Part shown: one piece after another, positions 9,895 to 17,902 of the stretch
Numbering within the stretch: the first letter of the stretch is position 1
Layout of the letters: each line of letters opens with the position of its first letter
Source: CALMFT01 sp964563595
GTDB taxonomy: Bacteria; Patescibacteriota; Gracilibacteria; Absconditabacterales; Absconditicoccaceae
Reading direction: 5' to 3'
Assembly: GCA_964563595.1 (NCBI GenBank)
Contig: CAZLWR010000019.1
Coordinates: 1-20,154 of the forward strand
DNA length: 20,154 nt
Position numbers and translations under genes: made by a program
The notes under the pieces: model-generated
Seen by the model: the letters and a program-made list of their open reading frames with translations, nothing else
What the model was told of the DNA's origin: nothing
The model's database searches: none

Positions 9895-9971
9895 ACAGGT
9901 CTTTACTTGTAATTTATGATTGCTTCAATATTGCTGTATCAGATTATTTAATATACTAGTTTGCAATCTCA

Positions 9972-10367
9972 ATGGATACTATTTTTATGAAGATAATTCG
10001 TGGGGAAATACCATCCTATAGGCTTTACGAAGATGAACACAGCTTTGCATTTTTGGATATCAATCCCTATAGTTTGTGACATACTCTGATAGTACCGAAA
10101 GTACCTATTGACCACTTCTTCGACCTTGAAGAACCTTATTATACTGCCTTATTTCATACTGCGAAAAAACTCGCTCCTGCTTTACAAAAAGCAACTGGTG
10201 CTTTGCGTATATGACTTGTCATCGAAGGGCTAGAAGTGCCGCATGTACATATAAAGCTTATTCCCATCAATAAAGCTGGTGATCTCGATAGTAATCGTGC
10301 TCACTTTGAGTCTGATGATGCTATGCTTGCGGTACAACAAAAAATCATTAATAATCTGAAACAGTAA
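9972..10367 (+). CDS. HIT-family nucleotide-binding hydrolase/transferase
   Basis: 131 residues, typical of histidine-triad proteins, which hydrolyse or transfer nucleoside monophosphates from nucleotide conjugates. FMKIIRGEIPSYRLYEDE and AFLDINPYSLGHTLIVPK are canonical N-terminal motifs; the glycine of GHTL is TGA at 10077 (codon 36). A second TGA at codon 81 gives IGLVIEGLEVPHVHIKLIP. The triad reads His91-Val-His93-Ile-Lys95, so the third His is replaced by Lys while His93, expected to be the nucleophile, is kept. Whether this alters activity cannot be told. A GATTAT box (9942-9947) lies 24 nt upstream of the ATG. rsmI follows after 60 nt. Confidence 0.9.
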
Positions 10368-10427
10368 TTACGCACATTCAATGCAGAATATTGACTTACA
10401 TTCGCTATTTATAACCTACTGTTTCTT

Positions 10428-11105
10428 TTGCTTTCTATCATACCAACCCCAATTTGAAATAAAGAAGATATCACTCTCAGGGCATTGAGGCTCTTTAAAG
10501 AGCTTAATATCATTTTTTCTGAAGATCCCATGACAACAAAAAAGTTGTTGAAGATGTATGATATCCCCTATCATGATAAAAAGTTTTATACTTTTAATAG
10601 TTTTTTAACCGATCGCCAATTCTGATTATATATAAGTATTATAAAAGAACAGCATGTATGACTCGTATCTGAAGCAGGTACGCCTGGTTTATCAGACCCA
10701 GCTAAGGAATTAATTAAACATTGTTGGTTACAAGACATTAGATTCGAAGTACTCCCCGGAGCGAACGCACTGATACCCGCTGTTGTGTGATCAAATTGGG
10801 ATACTACTCAATTTGCTTTTTGGTGATTTTTACCAAAGAAAAAGGGGAAACAGACTGCTATCAAAAAGATTATTGCTTCAGATTATCCTATTTATGTATA
10901 TGAGTCGGTTCATAGAGTCGTGAAGACGCTTGAGGAGTGTCGTGATGCATGATTCCAGGGGCAGGTTATGGTATGTCGCGAGTTGAGTAAGTTGCATGAA
11001 CAATATGCTTGCTGAATGCTCGATGAGATTCTACTAAAAATACAACATAATCTGATACCAATGAAGTGAGAATTCGTATTGGGGTTCCATTCAGACAACA
11101 AGTAA
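10428..11105 (+). CDS. rsmI: 16S rRNA 2'-O-methyltransferase RsmI (short form)
   Basis: Methylates the 2'-OH of a cytidine in the 16S rRNA decoding centre (C1402 in E. coli) using S-adenosylmethionine. Tetrapyrrole-methylase fold motifs are in order: IIPTPIGNKEDITLRALRLF at 4-23, LVSEAGTPGLSDPAKE near 80-94, LPGANALIPAVVGSN near 109-123, and FAFWGFLPKKKGKQ near 130-143. Eight TGA codons are read as Gly, several at invariant sites (TPIGN, FWGFLP). No ATG is available at the N-terminus; TTG 10428 gives MLSIIPTPIGN, the usual spacing to the motif. At 225 residues it lacks much of the C-terminal region of typical (about 280-residue) homologues, ending naturally at TAA. Confidence 0.9.
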
Positions 11106-11198
11106 AGAAATAAATGCTCATTTACTTGAAAACAAAGATCAACTCATTATCATTGAGGAAACAATATTATTGACGCTTTAGTTTTGTATCATTTCTGT

Positions 11199-11798
11199 AT
11201 GAAATTTCTTTCCAACTTTGATACTGCACTAGAGGCTCAGATCGTGAAAAATTATATAGAACTCTATGGCAAGGAGAATGTTTTGGCGATTCATAGGGCT
11301 AAAATATTCTGGATGTTTCACTGCGTATTTCCAACCATAGCCATACTGGGCCTCCTGATTTCCATCTGACTGATAGTGTGATGGGATAGTGGTGACAGTA
11401 CTTTTGATGTCCTAAAATCTTTGCTAGGTTTTGTACTTGGAGCAGTAATCATATTTGTATGAGGAGGCAAGGTACTCAAAAGATACTTAGACTATAAGAT
11501 GGATTTTTGTGTTGTCACGCCACAGGAGATTGTCTCGTATAACCAAACGGGTATTCTCAATAGAAACAGCAGAACCATAGATGCTGATAAAATCAAGACT
11601 GTAAGTGCAGACGGGTCTGGTATGATTAAGTCGTTATTTAACTATGGAGATATTACTTTTCTTTCCGAAGGAGATCAATCGGGAGGGGGAGATATTAGAT
11701 TGAACTTTGTCGCTGATGTGAATGGTACAAAAAATAGGGTGAGAGATTTAATAGAGCCACATTTACAAAAACATACTATAAAACATGAAACCAGCTAA
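11199..11798 (+). CDS. PH-like (bPH2/YdbT-type) membrane protein
   Basis: 199 residues. A cytosolic N-terminal helix (about 1-45) precedes two membrane helices (about 46-63 and 75-94), then a C-terminal soluble domain of about 100 residues, beginning YKMDFCVVTPQEIVSYNQTG and containing KTVSADGSGMIKSLFNYGDI. That order (basic turn, strand, IxxDKIKTV-type strand, then FNYGDI) resembles bacterial PH-like domains of the bPH2/DUF304 type. Function is unknown; membrane stress or envelope roles are only guesses. TGA-Gly codons lie in the membrane region. ATG 11199 is chosen over an upstream TTG at 11184. The 3' end overlaps the next gene by 14 nt, which implies coupling. Confidence 0.68.
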
Positions 11799-12345
11799 TG
11801 CCGGAGGCGTATCAAGTGGTAGCCGCGACTGAAAGCAGAATCCTGAAGTACAAACAAACACCGAACAAACATTAGTTATTAAGGTTGGTGATCTCTTGCA
11901 TAAACAGGGGAGCCAAGATGTTGTTGTGTTGCCGAATTTGATCATAGGGGACTCCATTGCTAATGTGAGCTGAACGGTTGTGCTCACTGGTGTCAGTGAC
12001 GATGAGTTGTATGCCGCAGTAAAGGAATTATCTTATGATTTGCAGGTGCCCTGTGATTATTGTGGTGAGGAAAAGACTTTTTCAAAAGTCCTCCCCGATC
12101 AAAACTATAGTTTCATGTTAGAGCATCTTATTACACCAGAAATAGAGGAAGAGGAAGTTATTTTCCCTATTTGACCGGATGTGACTATAGACCTATATAG
12201 CGTCATTCGTGATACTATTTTGCTCGCTGATGAAGTGCAGCATGTATGCGAAGCGTGCCAAACAAGACTTGATACGAGTGAAGAAGACCAGAAATTGGAT
12301 AGTAATGAAGATGGCCATATAGCCTGAAACATAGTATTCACCTAA
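11785..12345 (+). CDS. YceD/DUF177-family protein (23S rRNA accumulation factor)
   Basis: 186 residues. YceD/DUF177 proteins are linked to 23S rRNA accumulation and usually sit beside the L32 gene rpmF. The N-terminal 25 residues are polar and probably flexible. LTGVSDDELYAAVKELSYDL is followed by VPCDYCGEEKTF (first Cys pair), an acidic stretch with EEEEVIFPI, DLYSVIRDTILLADEVQHVC and CEACQ (second Cys pair), in the order seen in DUF177; the four Cys could bind zinc. Four TGA-Gly codons occur. No rpmF follows; mltG is next. The start overlaps the upstream PH-like gene by 14 nt in another frame. Confidence 0.75.
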
Positions 12346-12418
12346 TGATTGTTCTTTGTTTGTGGAGCAAATAAGTGGTATAGGGTATCGCTTTTCAGAT
12401 TATTTGTTAATAAAAAGT

Positions 12419-13444
12419 ATGAAACTAGGAAGATATATACTTATACTGATTTTGATAGTTTTGGCATCTTACTGGTTTAATTCTATTCGTATTGATCGTG
12501 ACGTAGTAGTTTGAGAAGGAGATACCTATGGGGTATTTTTTCAATCTATGTCTTGGTGGGATAGTCTGACTATGAAGATATATATCAAGTGACACTTCAG
12601 CGAATCTCCTGTTTTGTATCCTGGTGTGTATCGCTTTGAGACCCCTCTTAGCTATCAAGAGTTTTTGGATAAAATTAGCATTCCGCCCCAACCTATTATG
12701 GTCAAGGTGACTTTACTAGAGTGATGGTCGAGCCGAGATTATGACGCATTGCTTGCAAAAAAAGGTTATGCTCCTGCAAAGGCATATAGAGACTATATTA
12801 CTAATCCAGAGATTATCTCCAAACGGAGACAACTTTATCCTTTTTTGCCAGCAAACTTAGTGAGTCTTGAGGGCTTCCTCTACCCAGATACCTATCATAT
12901 TGATGCCAATAAGGGCAACGCGGTTCAGCAATTGGTCCAATTGCAATTGGAGAATTTCAATAAGAAAGTGCGACTAGAAAACATTGATTTGTTTAATCAG
13001 TTTGATGCCAAACTTGTTTCGGATGGATTTGGTTTTAAAATGAGTCTTTACAGTGTTCTTAAACTGGCAAGTATTATAGAAAACGAAGAGAAGAACGACA
13101 ATAATAAGCAGACTATTGCTGGTCTATTTCTCAATAGAATAGAAAACAATATGCAGCTGGGTGCAGATGTAACGTTGTGCTATGGTCATGATATAACATA
13201 CGACCAATGCACGCCAAGGTTTATTGTTGATCACCTATATGACAAAACAAATCCATATAATACTAGGCAACAAGCATGATTAACTCCTACGCCTATTTCC
13301 AACCCCAGTATCGCTTCCATAAGGGCCGTACTTGATTATTCTAAGACAGATTATCTTTATTATCTTCATGACACCGCAGGGCGTATTTATTATGCCACTA
13401 CACTTGAAGGACACAATGCTAATAAACAAAAACACTTACCATAA
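12419..13444 (+). CDS. mltG: Endolytic murein transglycosylase MltG
   Basis: Cleaves nascent peptidoglycan strands at the outer face of the cytoplasmic membrane, acting as a glycan-length terminator. 341 residues with an N-terminal membrane anchor (about 4-20, GRYILILILIVLASYWF). The YceG-like domain shows LEGFLYPDTY at 150-159, LASIIENEEK with the likely catalytic Glu at 221, FLNRIENNMQLGADVTLCYG, and NPYNTRQQAGLTPTPISNPS followed by YLYYLHDTAGRIYYATTLEG. TGA supplies the Gly of AGLTPTPISNP and several N-terminal glycines, so the standard code would remove the N- and C-terminal ends. A GATTAT box at 12398-12403 lies 15 nt upstream of the ATG; no Shine-Dalgarno sequence is present. Confidence 0.93.
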
Positions 13445-13468
13445 TTGATTGTCTTATTTTAACTCTTT

Positions 13469-14725
13469 ATGATATTGCCTATGAAAACGTTTCTTACGAA
13501 AGCTCTAGAGCAACTACAAGGCAACTTACATAGCATAAAGACCTTTTTGAAGGGCCTGGAAGCTAAGCAGGATACGGGCGATTGAGATGATTTCGCTAGT
13601 GCGGCAAGTGATGCCTGATCAAACCCTTTATTGTCTTCAAACCAGGAACATTATCGAAAGTTTCGAATGATAGGAATAGTGGTGGTGGGTGTTGGACGAT
13701 TTTTATTTACTATATTTAACTGGTTGCTCCTTATATTCACAGGAGTCATCATTGCCATTGCTGCGGAAAGTTTGATAGGTTACTTTGAAACCAAGACTCG
13801 TAGAAGACGATTAGGAATCTTACTTGCGTATTTTATCTTAGTGGGGTTGTTGCTGAGTGGCGTACTAGTTATGATTCCGTTTTTGGTCAATCAGCTGGGT
13901 GATATTATTGCGATCATTATCCATCGAGCGAGTTCTGTTGAATCTACTCTTCAAACAGTTGGTTTGGCCACTATGCTTCAACAGACTTGGTTTTATGACT
14001 ACCTCAAGACTTTTGGTATCGACCTGGTAGAACCGAGATACTTAGAACAATTGCAGTCAATTATCCAAAATAATATTAGTGCTATTATTACTTTTTCAAG
14101 CGGCTATGCTAAAGATGCAGGAAGTATTGTAGTGAATACGGTAGGCGGCATTTTATCTACTTTGGCACAAATCGGTTTTGTTCTCACCTTATCAGTTCTA
14201 TTGAGTATAGAGAAAAAATGATTTATGAAGATGATATATAGAATAAGCTGAAATTCTATCACTGCTCGCAAAAAAGTTACTACTCTTTATACCAAATTGT
14301 GATTTTGGTTGAGAACGCAGATATTATTGGGTATCTATATTGGTATAGCTATGCTTCTGGGTCTGCTTATTTTGAATATTTTTGGTATCAATATACCCAA
14401 CAAGTGATCGCTAGCCGTTATCTCTGCTTTGACAGAGCTCATACCTTACCTATGACCGACTCTTGGAGGTATACCGGTTTTAGTTATGGCGGGCGTTTCT
14501 AATGGATGGTTTGGTATGCTTATGGCATGAATACTAGTATTTGCTGTACAGCGGCTGGAAAATAACGTACTGATACCGCTCTTATTTAAACAAAACTTAG
14601 GGGTGAGTCCAGTGGTGATATTTTTATGTATGGTGCTATTATGAATTACTATTGGTATAAATTGAGTAATTATTGCAATACCCATTGCAGTAATTATTAC
14701 TATACTGTTTGATAAAAATGAATAG
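13469..14725 (+). CDS. AI-2E/PerM-family membrane permease
   Basis: 418 residues from ATG 13469; ATG 13481 in the same frame gives 414 and is equally plausible (MKTFLTKALEQL). AI-2E family proteins are eight-helix membrane transporters whose substrates range from autoinducer-2 to ions. After a hydrophilic N-terminus of about 60 residues come paired hydrophobic helices (FTIFNWLLLIFTGVIIAIAA and GILLAYFILVGLLLSGVLVM), a soluble periplasmic-type middle, and a C-terminal block with ELIPYLGPTLGGIPVLVMAG near 325-344, the family signature, then ENNVLIPLLFKQNLGVSP. About ten TGA codons are read as Gly, including the Gly of PYLGP. It ends at TAG 14723. The substrate cannot be inferred. Confidence 0.88.
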
Positions 14726-14774
14726 CTAGCGTTTTTGTACATCTGATTATTTAGTAATTATTGTTATTGTTACC

Positions 14775-15260
14775 ATGTCTATCCAGTCTATCGGATGAAT
14801 AGTCTATCAATTAAGAGACCACGAGCCCTATTTCTTTATTATGAAAAGGAAAGCTTTATCTGGTAAAATAGAATGGATTGCCCCAAAAGGTAAAATGCAA
14901 GCCAGTGAAGACGCGGAATTAACTTGTGTGAGAGAAATATCTGAAGAGACGGGTATGGACATCAATCAACTACAAATAAAAACTAAACTATCGTGAGGAG
15001 TAGAACTTAAGAATATGAATTTTGGCAAAGGCACAACTGATAAAATGATCAATTACTTTTTGGTGTACTATCAAGGCGAGCCAGATGCGATCACTATACC
15101 GAATGAAGAGTGACTTACTGGCATGTATAAATGGTGCAATCTAGGTGATATTATCAATCTGGTGCCCTACAAAGATCTTAGGGCAGTATTTCGTGAAGCC
15201 TATGATTATTTGAGTAAACAAACTGAAAGACAAAGAGCTTTTGAGAAAATTAAGATATAA
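14775..15260 (+). CDS. Nudix hydrolase
   Basis: 161 residues. Nudix enzymes hydrolyse nucleoside diphosphates linked to another moiety, using a metal held by the Nudix box. The box is complete: G39-x5-E45-x7-R53-E54-I-x-E57-E58-x-G60-M61. The N-terminus SIGGIVYQLRDHEPYFFIMK is the usual first strand pair, with one Gly from TGA. WIAPKGK ahead of the box resembles diadenosine-polyphosphate or ADP-ribose-type Nudix enzymes, but the substrate is not determinable. Three TGA-Gly codons occur; the stop is TAA. A GATTAT box (14745-14750) lies 24 nt upstream of the ATG. Confidence 0.92.
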
Positions 15261-15296
15261 TACTCTATCTTACATATTAGTATTATTCTGTATAGC

Positions 15297-15932
15297 ATGG
15301 AACAAACGAATATTACCACAAAAACCATACTATGATGAATCGCAATCGGGATACTCTGATTGGGATTCGGTATGGACTGATTTTCCTATTTTCAAGATAC
15401 TTTTCATTGTGCATTAGGTAGTTCCACTTTGCAGATTGCAACCAAGGAGTTCCAGGGCTCAAGTTTGTGCTTGGATTTGGTTCGTCAGTTGCAAGGCAGG
15501 AAGACCGAGATTATTTCTCAGTTAGACCAGATTAGTACGGAACCAGCGTCAGCTTATAATAAATCAGTAAAAGTTACTCTCATTAAACAGCGTATTGATA
15601 TTGAGAAACTCATAGGACAAATGATAAGCTGAGTTAACAACTTGGAACTGAGACTTTACAATAATTATAAGAAGAGGTATTTTAGCAAACTTAAGCCCAT
15701 TAGGTCGAAACTCATCACTAAACAAGCTGTATTCAATGTTGACCTAGCACAATCAATTGGCGAGGGGGATATAGTATTAGTGACCAAGATTGTTCGTATC
15801 ATCTGATTCAATTATCAAAGGATCAAGCTTATTGAGGGCATATTGGCAAGCAAATCCTTGGATGAAATGATGCCTTTACTGGATACCTATGAAGCTCTAA
15901 TCGCTAACCAACTGCAATGAAAATCTGAATAA
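15297..15932 (+). CDS. Membrane-anchored helical protein of unknown function
   Basis: 211 residues, not assigned to a family. A Gly-rich N-terminal membrane helix (about 10-26, TILGGIAIGILGLGFGM) contains two consecutive TGA codons and further TGA-Gly residues. The rest is predicted mostly helical, with coiled-coil-like stretches such as KVTLIKQRIDIEKLIGQMIS and an amphipathic Lys-rich part, so it probably projects from the membrane as a helical bundle. Seven TGA codons in all; TAA stop at 15930. It overlaps the next gene by 16 nt in another frame, suggesting they are expressed together. Confidence 0.65.
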
Positions 15933-16753
15933 TATGTTCATCTCTGGCGGATCTTCATTTGTTTGAAGTCATCAGTGACTATAATCATGAATACCTAGTG
16001 TTTTTGGATAACAGATTTGGTCCTTGGTGACAACTCTCTCGAGAGGATAGTCTAAATAGAGTAAGTAATATATTGAATAATGATATAGCAAGGTCATGTG
16101 ACAAGATGGTCGTGCCTCCTGCATATGAATTATACTATTTGCATAACCCTGCAGCAGTCGTTTTTGCGAAACCCGCTTATAAAATGCCCTCTAAAATCCT
16201 TCCTGTGTTCACGAACTATCTATTGGAGCATGTCTTGCCTTATAGCATAGTCGGAAAAATTGGCCTGATCGGATACCGCAATCATCAAGTCTCTCTGGGG
16301 AAACATCGAAATCAGCTTATTTCACATCATGTATTGACCAGTAATCAGAACAAGAATAAACATTTCCAAAAACAGCTTCCTCTCTATACTATAGCAACTG
16401 ACCATTGGCATATATTATATAATCTGCCAAGAAGCTGGTTTGTAAACAAACTCATCAAAACTGACTTAAAGAAATTTAAAGACTATGCCGTAGATACCTT
16501 GTTGCCTTTGGAATATGGCCACTTCAAGTACCAGAAGGTCTTTTTACAGGCATTTCACAAAACGGTGAGATTCCATTCACAGGTGAAACTAGCTCAAAGT
16601 ATTGAACTATTGATAAAAGATAATCAGACTCAGTATGCTGTTTCCGTTCATTGTAGCGGAGACACGACTTTGCTTGAGTCCAATAAAAGGTTGATGCGAA
16701 TGCTGGGTAAGGGTAAAAGCACTGCTGTTATATTTCATCATCTGGCTCTCTAG
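15917..16753 (+). CDS. Glutamate-racemase-like protein lacking catalytic residues
   Basis: 278 residues, close to MurI length (about 260-270). ATG 15917 lies inside the upstream gene and gives MKIGIICSSLADLHLFEVIS, aligning with the MurI start (KIGIFDSGVGGL). Further matches by eye: YLVFLDNRFGPWGQLSRED with IYFGDTAR-PYG-S, VGKIGLIGYRNHQVSLGKH with the GRIGVIGT strand, and DTLLPLEYGHFKY with DTLVLGCTHYPLL, followed by a VRF...A-x-SIELLI segment like the family's C-terminal helix. The first catalytic Cys (ACNTA) is replaced around VVPPAYEL, the second (GCTH) by EYGH, and the Asp of FDSG by Cys. If the homology is right, racemase activity is unlikely. TGA-Gly at 15926 and 16028 only. Without the TGA reading the N-terminal 50 residues would be lost. 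Confidence 0.45.
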
Positions 16754-16868
16754 ATAGTACATCTTGTTCCTGTTCCGCTTTGCCTGTTGGCTGATGTGGT
16801 ATGATAAGTTGAAATTTGGTGTTGAAAAGTTACAAGTACTGCCAGGTTCATACTAGTGATATCTATAT

Positions 16869-16932
16869 AGGGCCTTAGCTCAGTTGGTACTCGGCCATCG
16901 GCCGAGCAAAGCGACGTGCCGTGGGTTCAATT
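16869..16932 (+). pseudogene. Broken tandem copy of tRNA-Trp with hairpin insertion
   Basis: The first 21 bases (16869-16889) are identical to the 5' end of tRNA-Trp at 16945-16965. The D-loop is then interrupted by a perfect GC-rich hairpin CTCGGCC-ATC-GGCCGAG (16890-16906). The anticodon arm is degenerate, GTGGGTTCAATT of the T-arm follows (16921-16932), and no 3' acceptor strand is present. It cannot fold as a tRNA. Twelve bases separate it from the intact gene. Confidence 0.75.
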
Positions 16933-16944
16933 AGTAGATGTTAT

Positions 16945-17017
16945 AGGGCCTTAGCTCAGTTGGTAGAGCAACGGTCTCCAAAGCCGTGTGTCGTGGGTTC
17001 AATTCCCCCAGGCCCTG
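16945..17017 (+). tRNA. trnW: tRNA-Trp (anticodon CCA)
   Basis: 73 nt, cloverleaf by hand: acceptor AGGGCCT/AGGCCCT (7 bp), D-stem GCTC/GAGC, anticodon stem ACGGT/GCCGT with loop CTCCAAA and anticodon CCA at 16978-16980, T-arm GTGGG-TTCAATT-CCCCC, discriminator G. The T-stem has one mismatch (T16994 opposite C17008). CCA is not encoded. An anticodon of CCA reads UGG only, which agrees with UGA not being tryptophan in this genome. A degenerate copy lies just upstream and a strong terminator follows. Confidence 0.93.
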
Positions 17018-17027
17018 AATTCAATTG

Positions 17028-17054
17028 TCTAGAAGAGAATTCTAGATTTTTTTT
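17028..17054 (+). terminator. Rho-independent terminator after tRNA-Trp
   Basis: Perfect 7-bp stem TCTAGAA-GAGAA-TTCTAGA at 17028-17046 followed by eight Ts (17047-17054). It lies 10 nt after the tRNA. The convergent minus-strand gene ends at 17056, but no T-run serves that direction. Confidence 0.85.
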
Positions 17055-17055
17055 G

Positions 17056-17619
17056 TTATTCTTTTGGTTCTTCGAAGTTGATGGTATATATAAGCTCTTG
17101 TTTGTCTGAAAGACCTTCTCTTTCTTGAATATGTATTGGGGCATTCGATAGTTGTGGTAATTCGTGATTTGGTTTGGTAATTCGTTGGCTTGCCCAACTA
17201 GACCTTGCCTCACAAGCATATTTTACTGCATCCCCGATATCTCTATCCGGGAAGTTTATGATACTATGTAGCAGGTATGGCTTCCCCACAAATGTTTCTA
17301 TGTCCACGGAGAGTTTGATTTTTTGCGTAAGCATCATATAGATTGCCTTAGCGATTTTTGCGGTGTCGGCATGAGAACTGCTAGAGCTTTTAACAAGTCC
17401 ATCAGGCGACCACAGGTCAGATACGAATATCTTTAAACACTTATTTCCTATTATTTCTAATTTTATTCAGGGTCTGTCAGTTGCTAGGTTTACAAGTTGA
17501 TTGTAGGCTGGCTGCTTATCATTCAAAGTATCCGCTATGGTTTCATGTTCTACAGCTCCTGGAAATCCGGAGCCTTGTGTCCCTGTATGCTGAGGTAGTG
17601 CATCTTGTTCTGTTGCCAT
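17056..17619 (-). CDS. Hypothetical protein, 187 residues
   Basis: Not recognised. ATG 17617-17619 to TAA 17056-17058 with a single TGA-Gly codon (17467). The first 35 residues are Gly/Gln/Thr-rich and probably disordered. A mixed alpha/beta domain follows, with GIKLEIIGNKCLKIFVSDLW, a run of five Ser residues, a helix DTAKIAKAIYMMLTQKIKL, and a last section containing INFPDRDIGDAVKYACEARS. No signal peptide or membrane segment. It faces the tRNA-Trp terminator and has its own promoter-like sequence at 17652-17679. It has fewer TGA codons than most neighbours. Confidence 0.65.
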
Positions 17620-17651
17620 AATGGATTCCAATAGCAATAAATACCTATCAT

Positions 17652-17679
17652 ATTATACATAGGTTTTGCAGTAATGCAA
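17652..17679 (-). promoter_or_regulatory. Sigma-70-type promoter for the gene at 17056-17619
   Basis: On the minus strand TTGCAT (17679-17674) is followed after 16 nt by a perfect TATAAT (17657-17652). Transcription would start near 17645, leaving a leader of about 25 nt before the ATG. The -35 lies in an inverted repeat TTGCA-GTAA-TGCAA (17665-17678), a possible operator. Confidence 0.6.
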
Positions 17680-17843
17680 TATATAATATGAAGTACCGCA
17701 ACTTCTATTTCGCAGGCTCGACTCCTAATAGTATATCGAATTTTCTCACAAAGGCTCATATATATGCTCGTCGTTGATTCAGTAATTGTTTGGAACTCTT
17801 GTTTGTGCTTATAGAGTGTTTCAATTTCTCTCGGAGATTGCTA

Positions 17844-17876
17844 TTGTAAAGCTACTTTTTAAGGGTAAGCTTACAA
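17844..17876. promoter_or_regulatory. Inverted repeats upstream of the ice-binding-type gene
   Basis: TTGTAA (17844-17849) and TTACAA (17871-17876) form an inverted pair 21 nt apart, extended by GC on the inner side, and GTAAGCTTAC (17865-17874) is a perfect 10-bp palindrome. They lie 27-59 nt before ATG 17903. A regulatory role is inference. Confidence 0.3.
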
Positions 17877-17902
17877 AACTCTTTTAACTAAACTCGTTTC
17901 TT

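Noticed and set aside
9895..9921. Terminator after cutA (ACAGGT-CTTT-ACTTGT)
   Set aside because: A 6-bp stem with a G-U pair and no T-run following it; too weak to call.
15934..15984. Short frame from ATG 15934 after the membrane helical gene
   Set aside because: Only 16 codons before TAA. The overlapping frame from ATG 15917 gives a full-length protein with a racemase-like start.
16869..16932. The broken tRNA copy as a candidate tRNA-Gly(UCA) decoding UGA
   Set aside because: It has no TCA anticodon in a proper loop and no 3' acceptor strand; it resembles tRNA-Trp.
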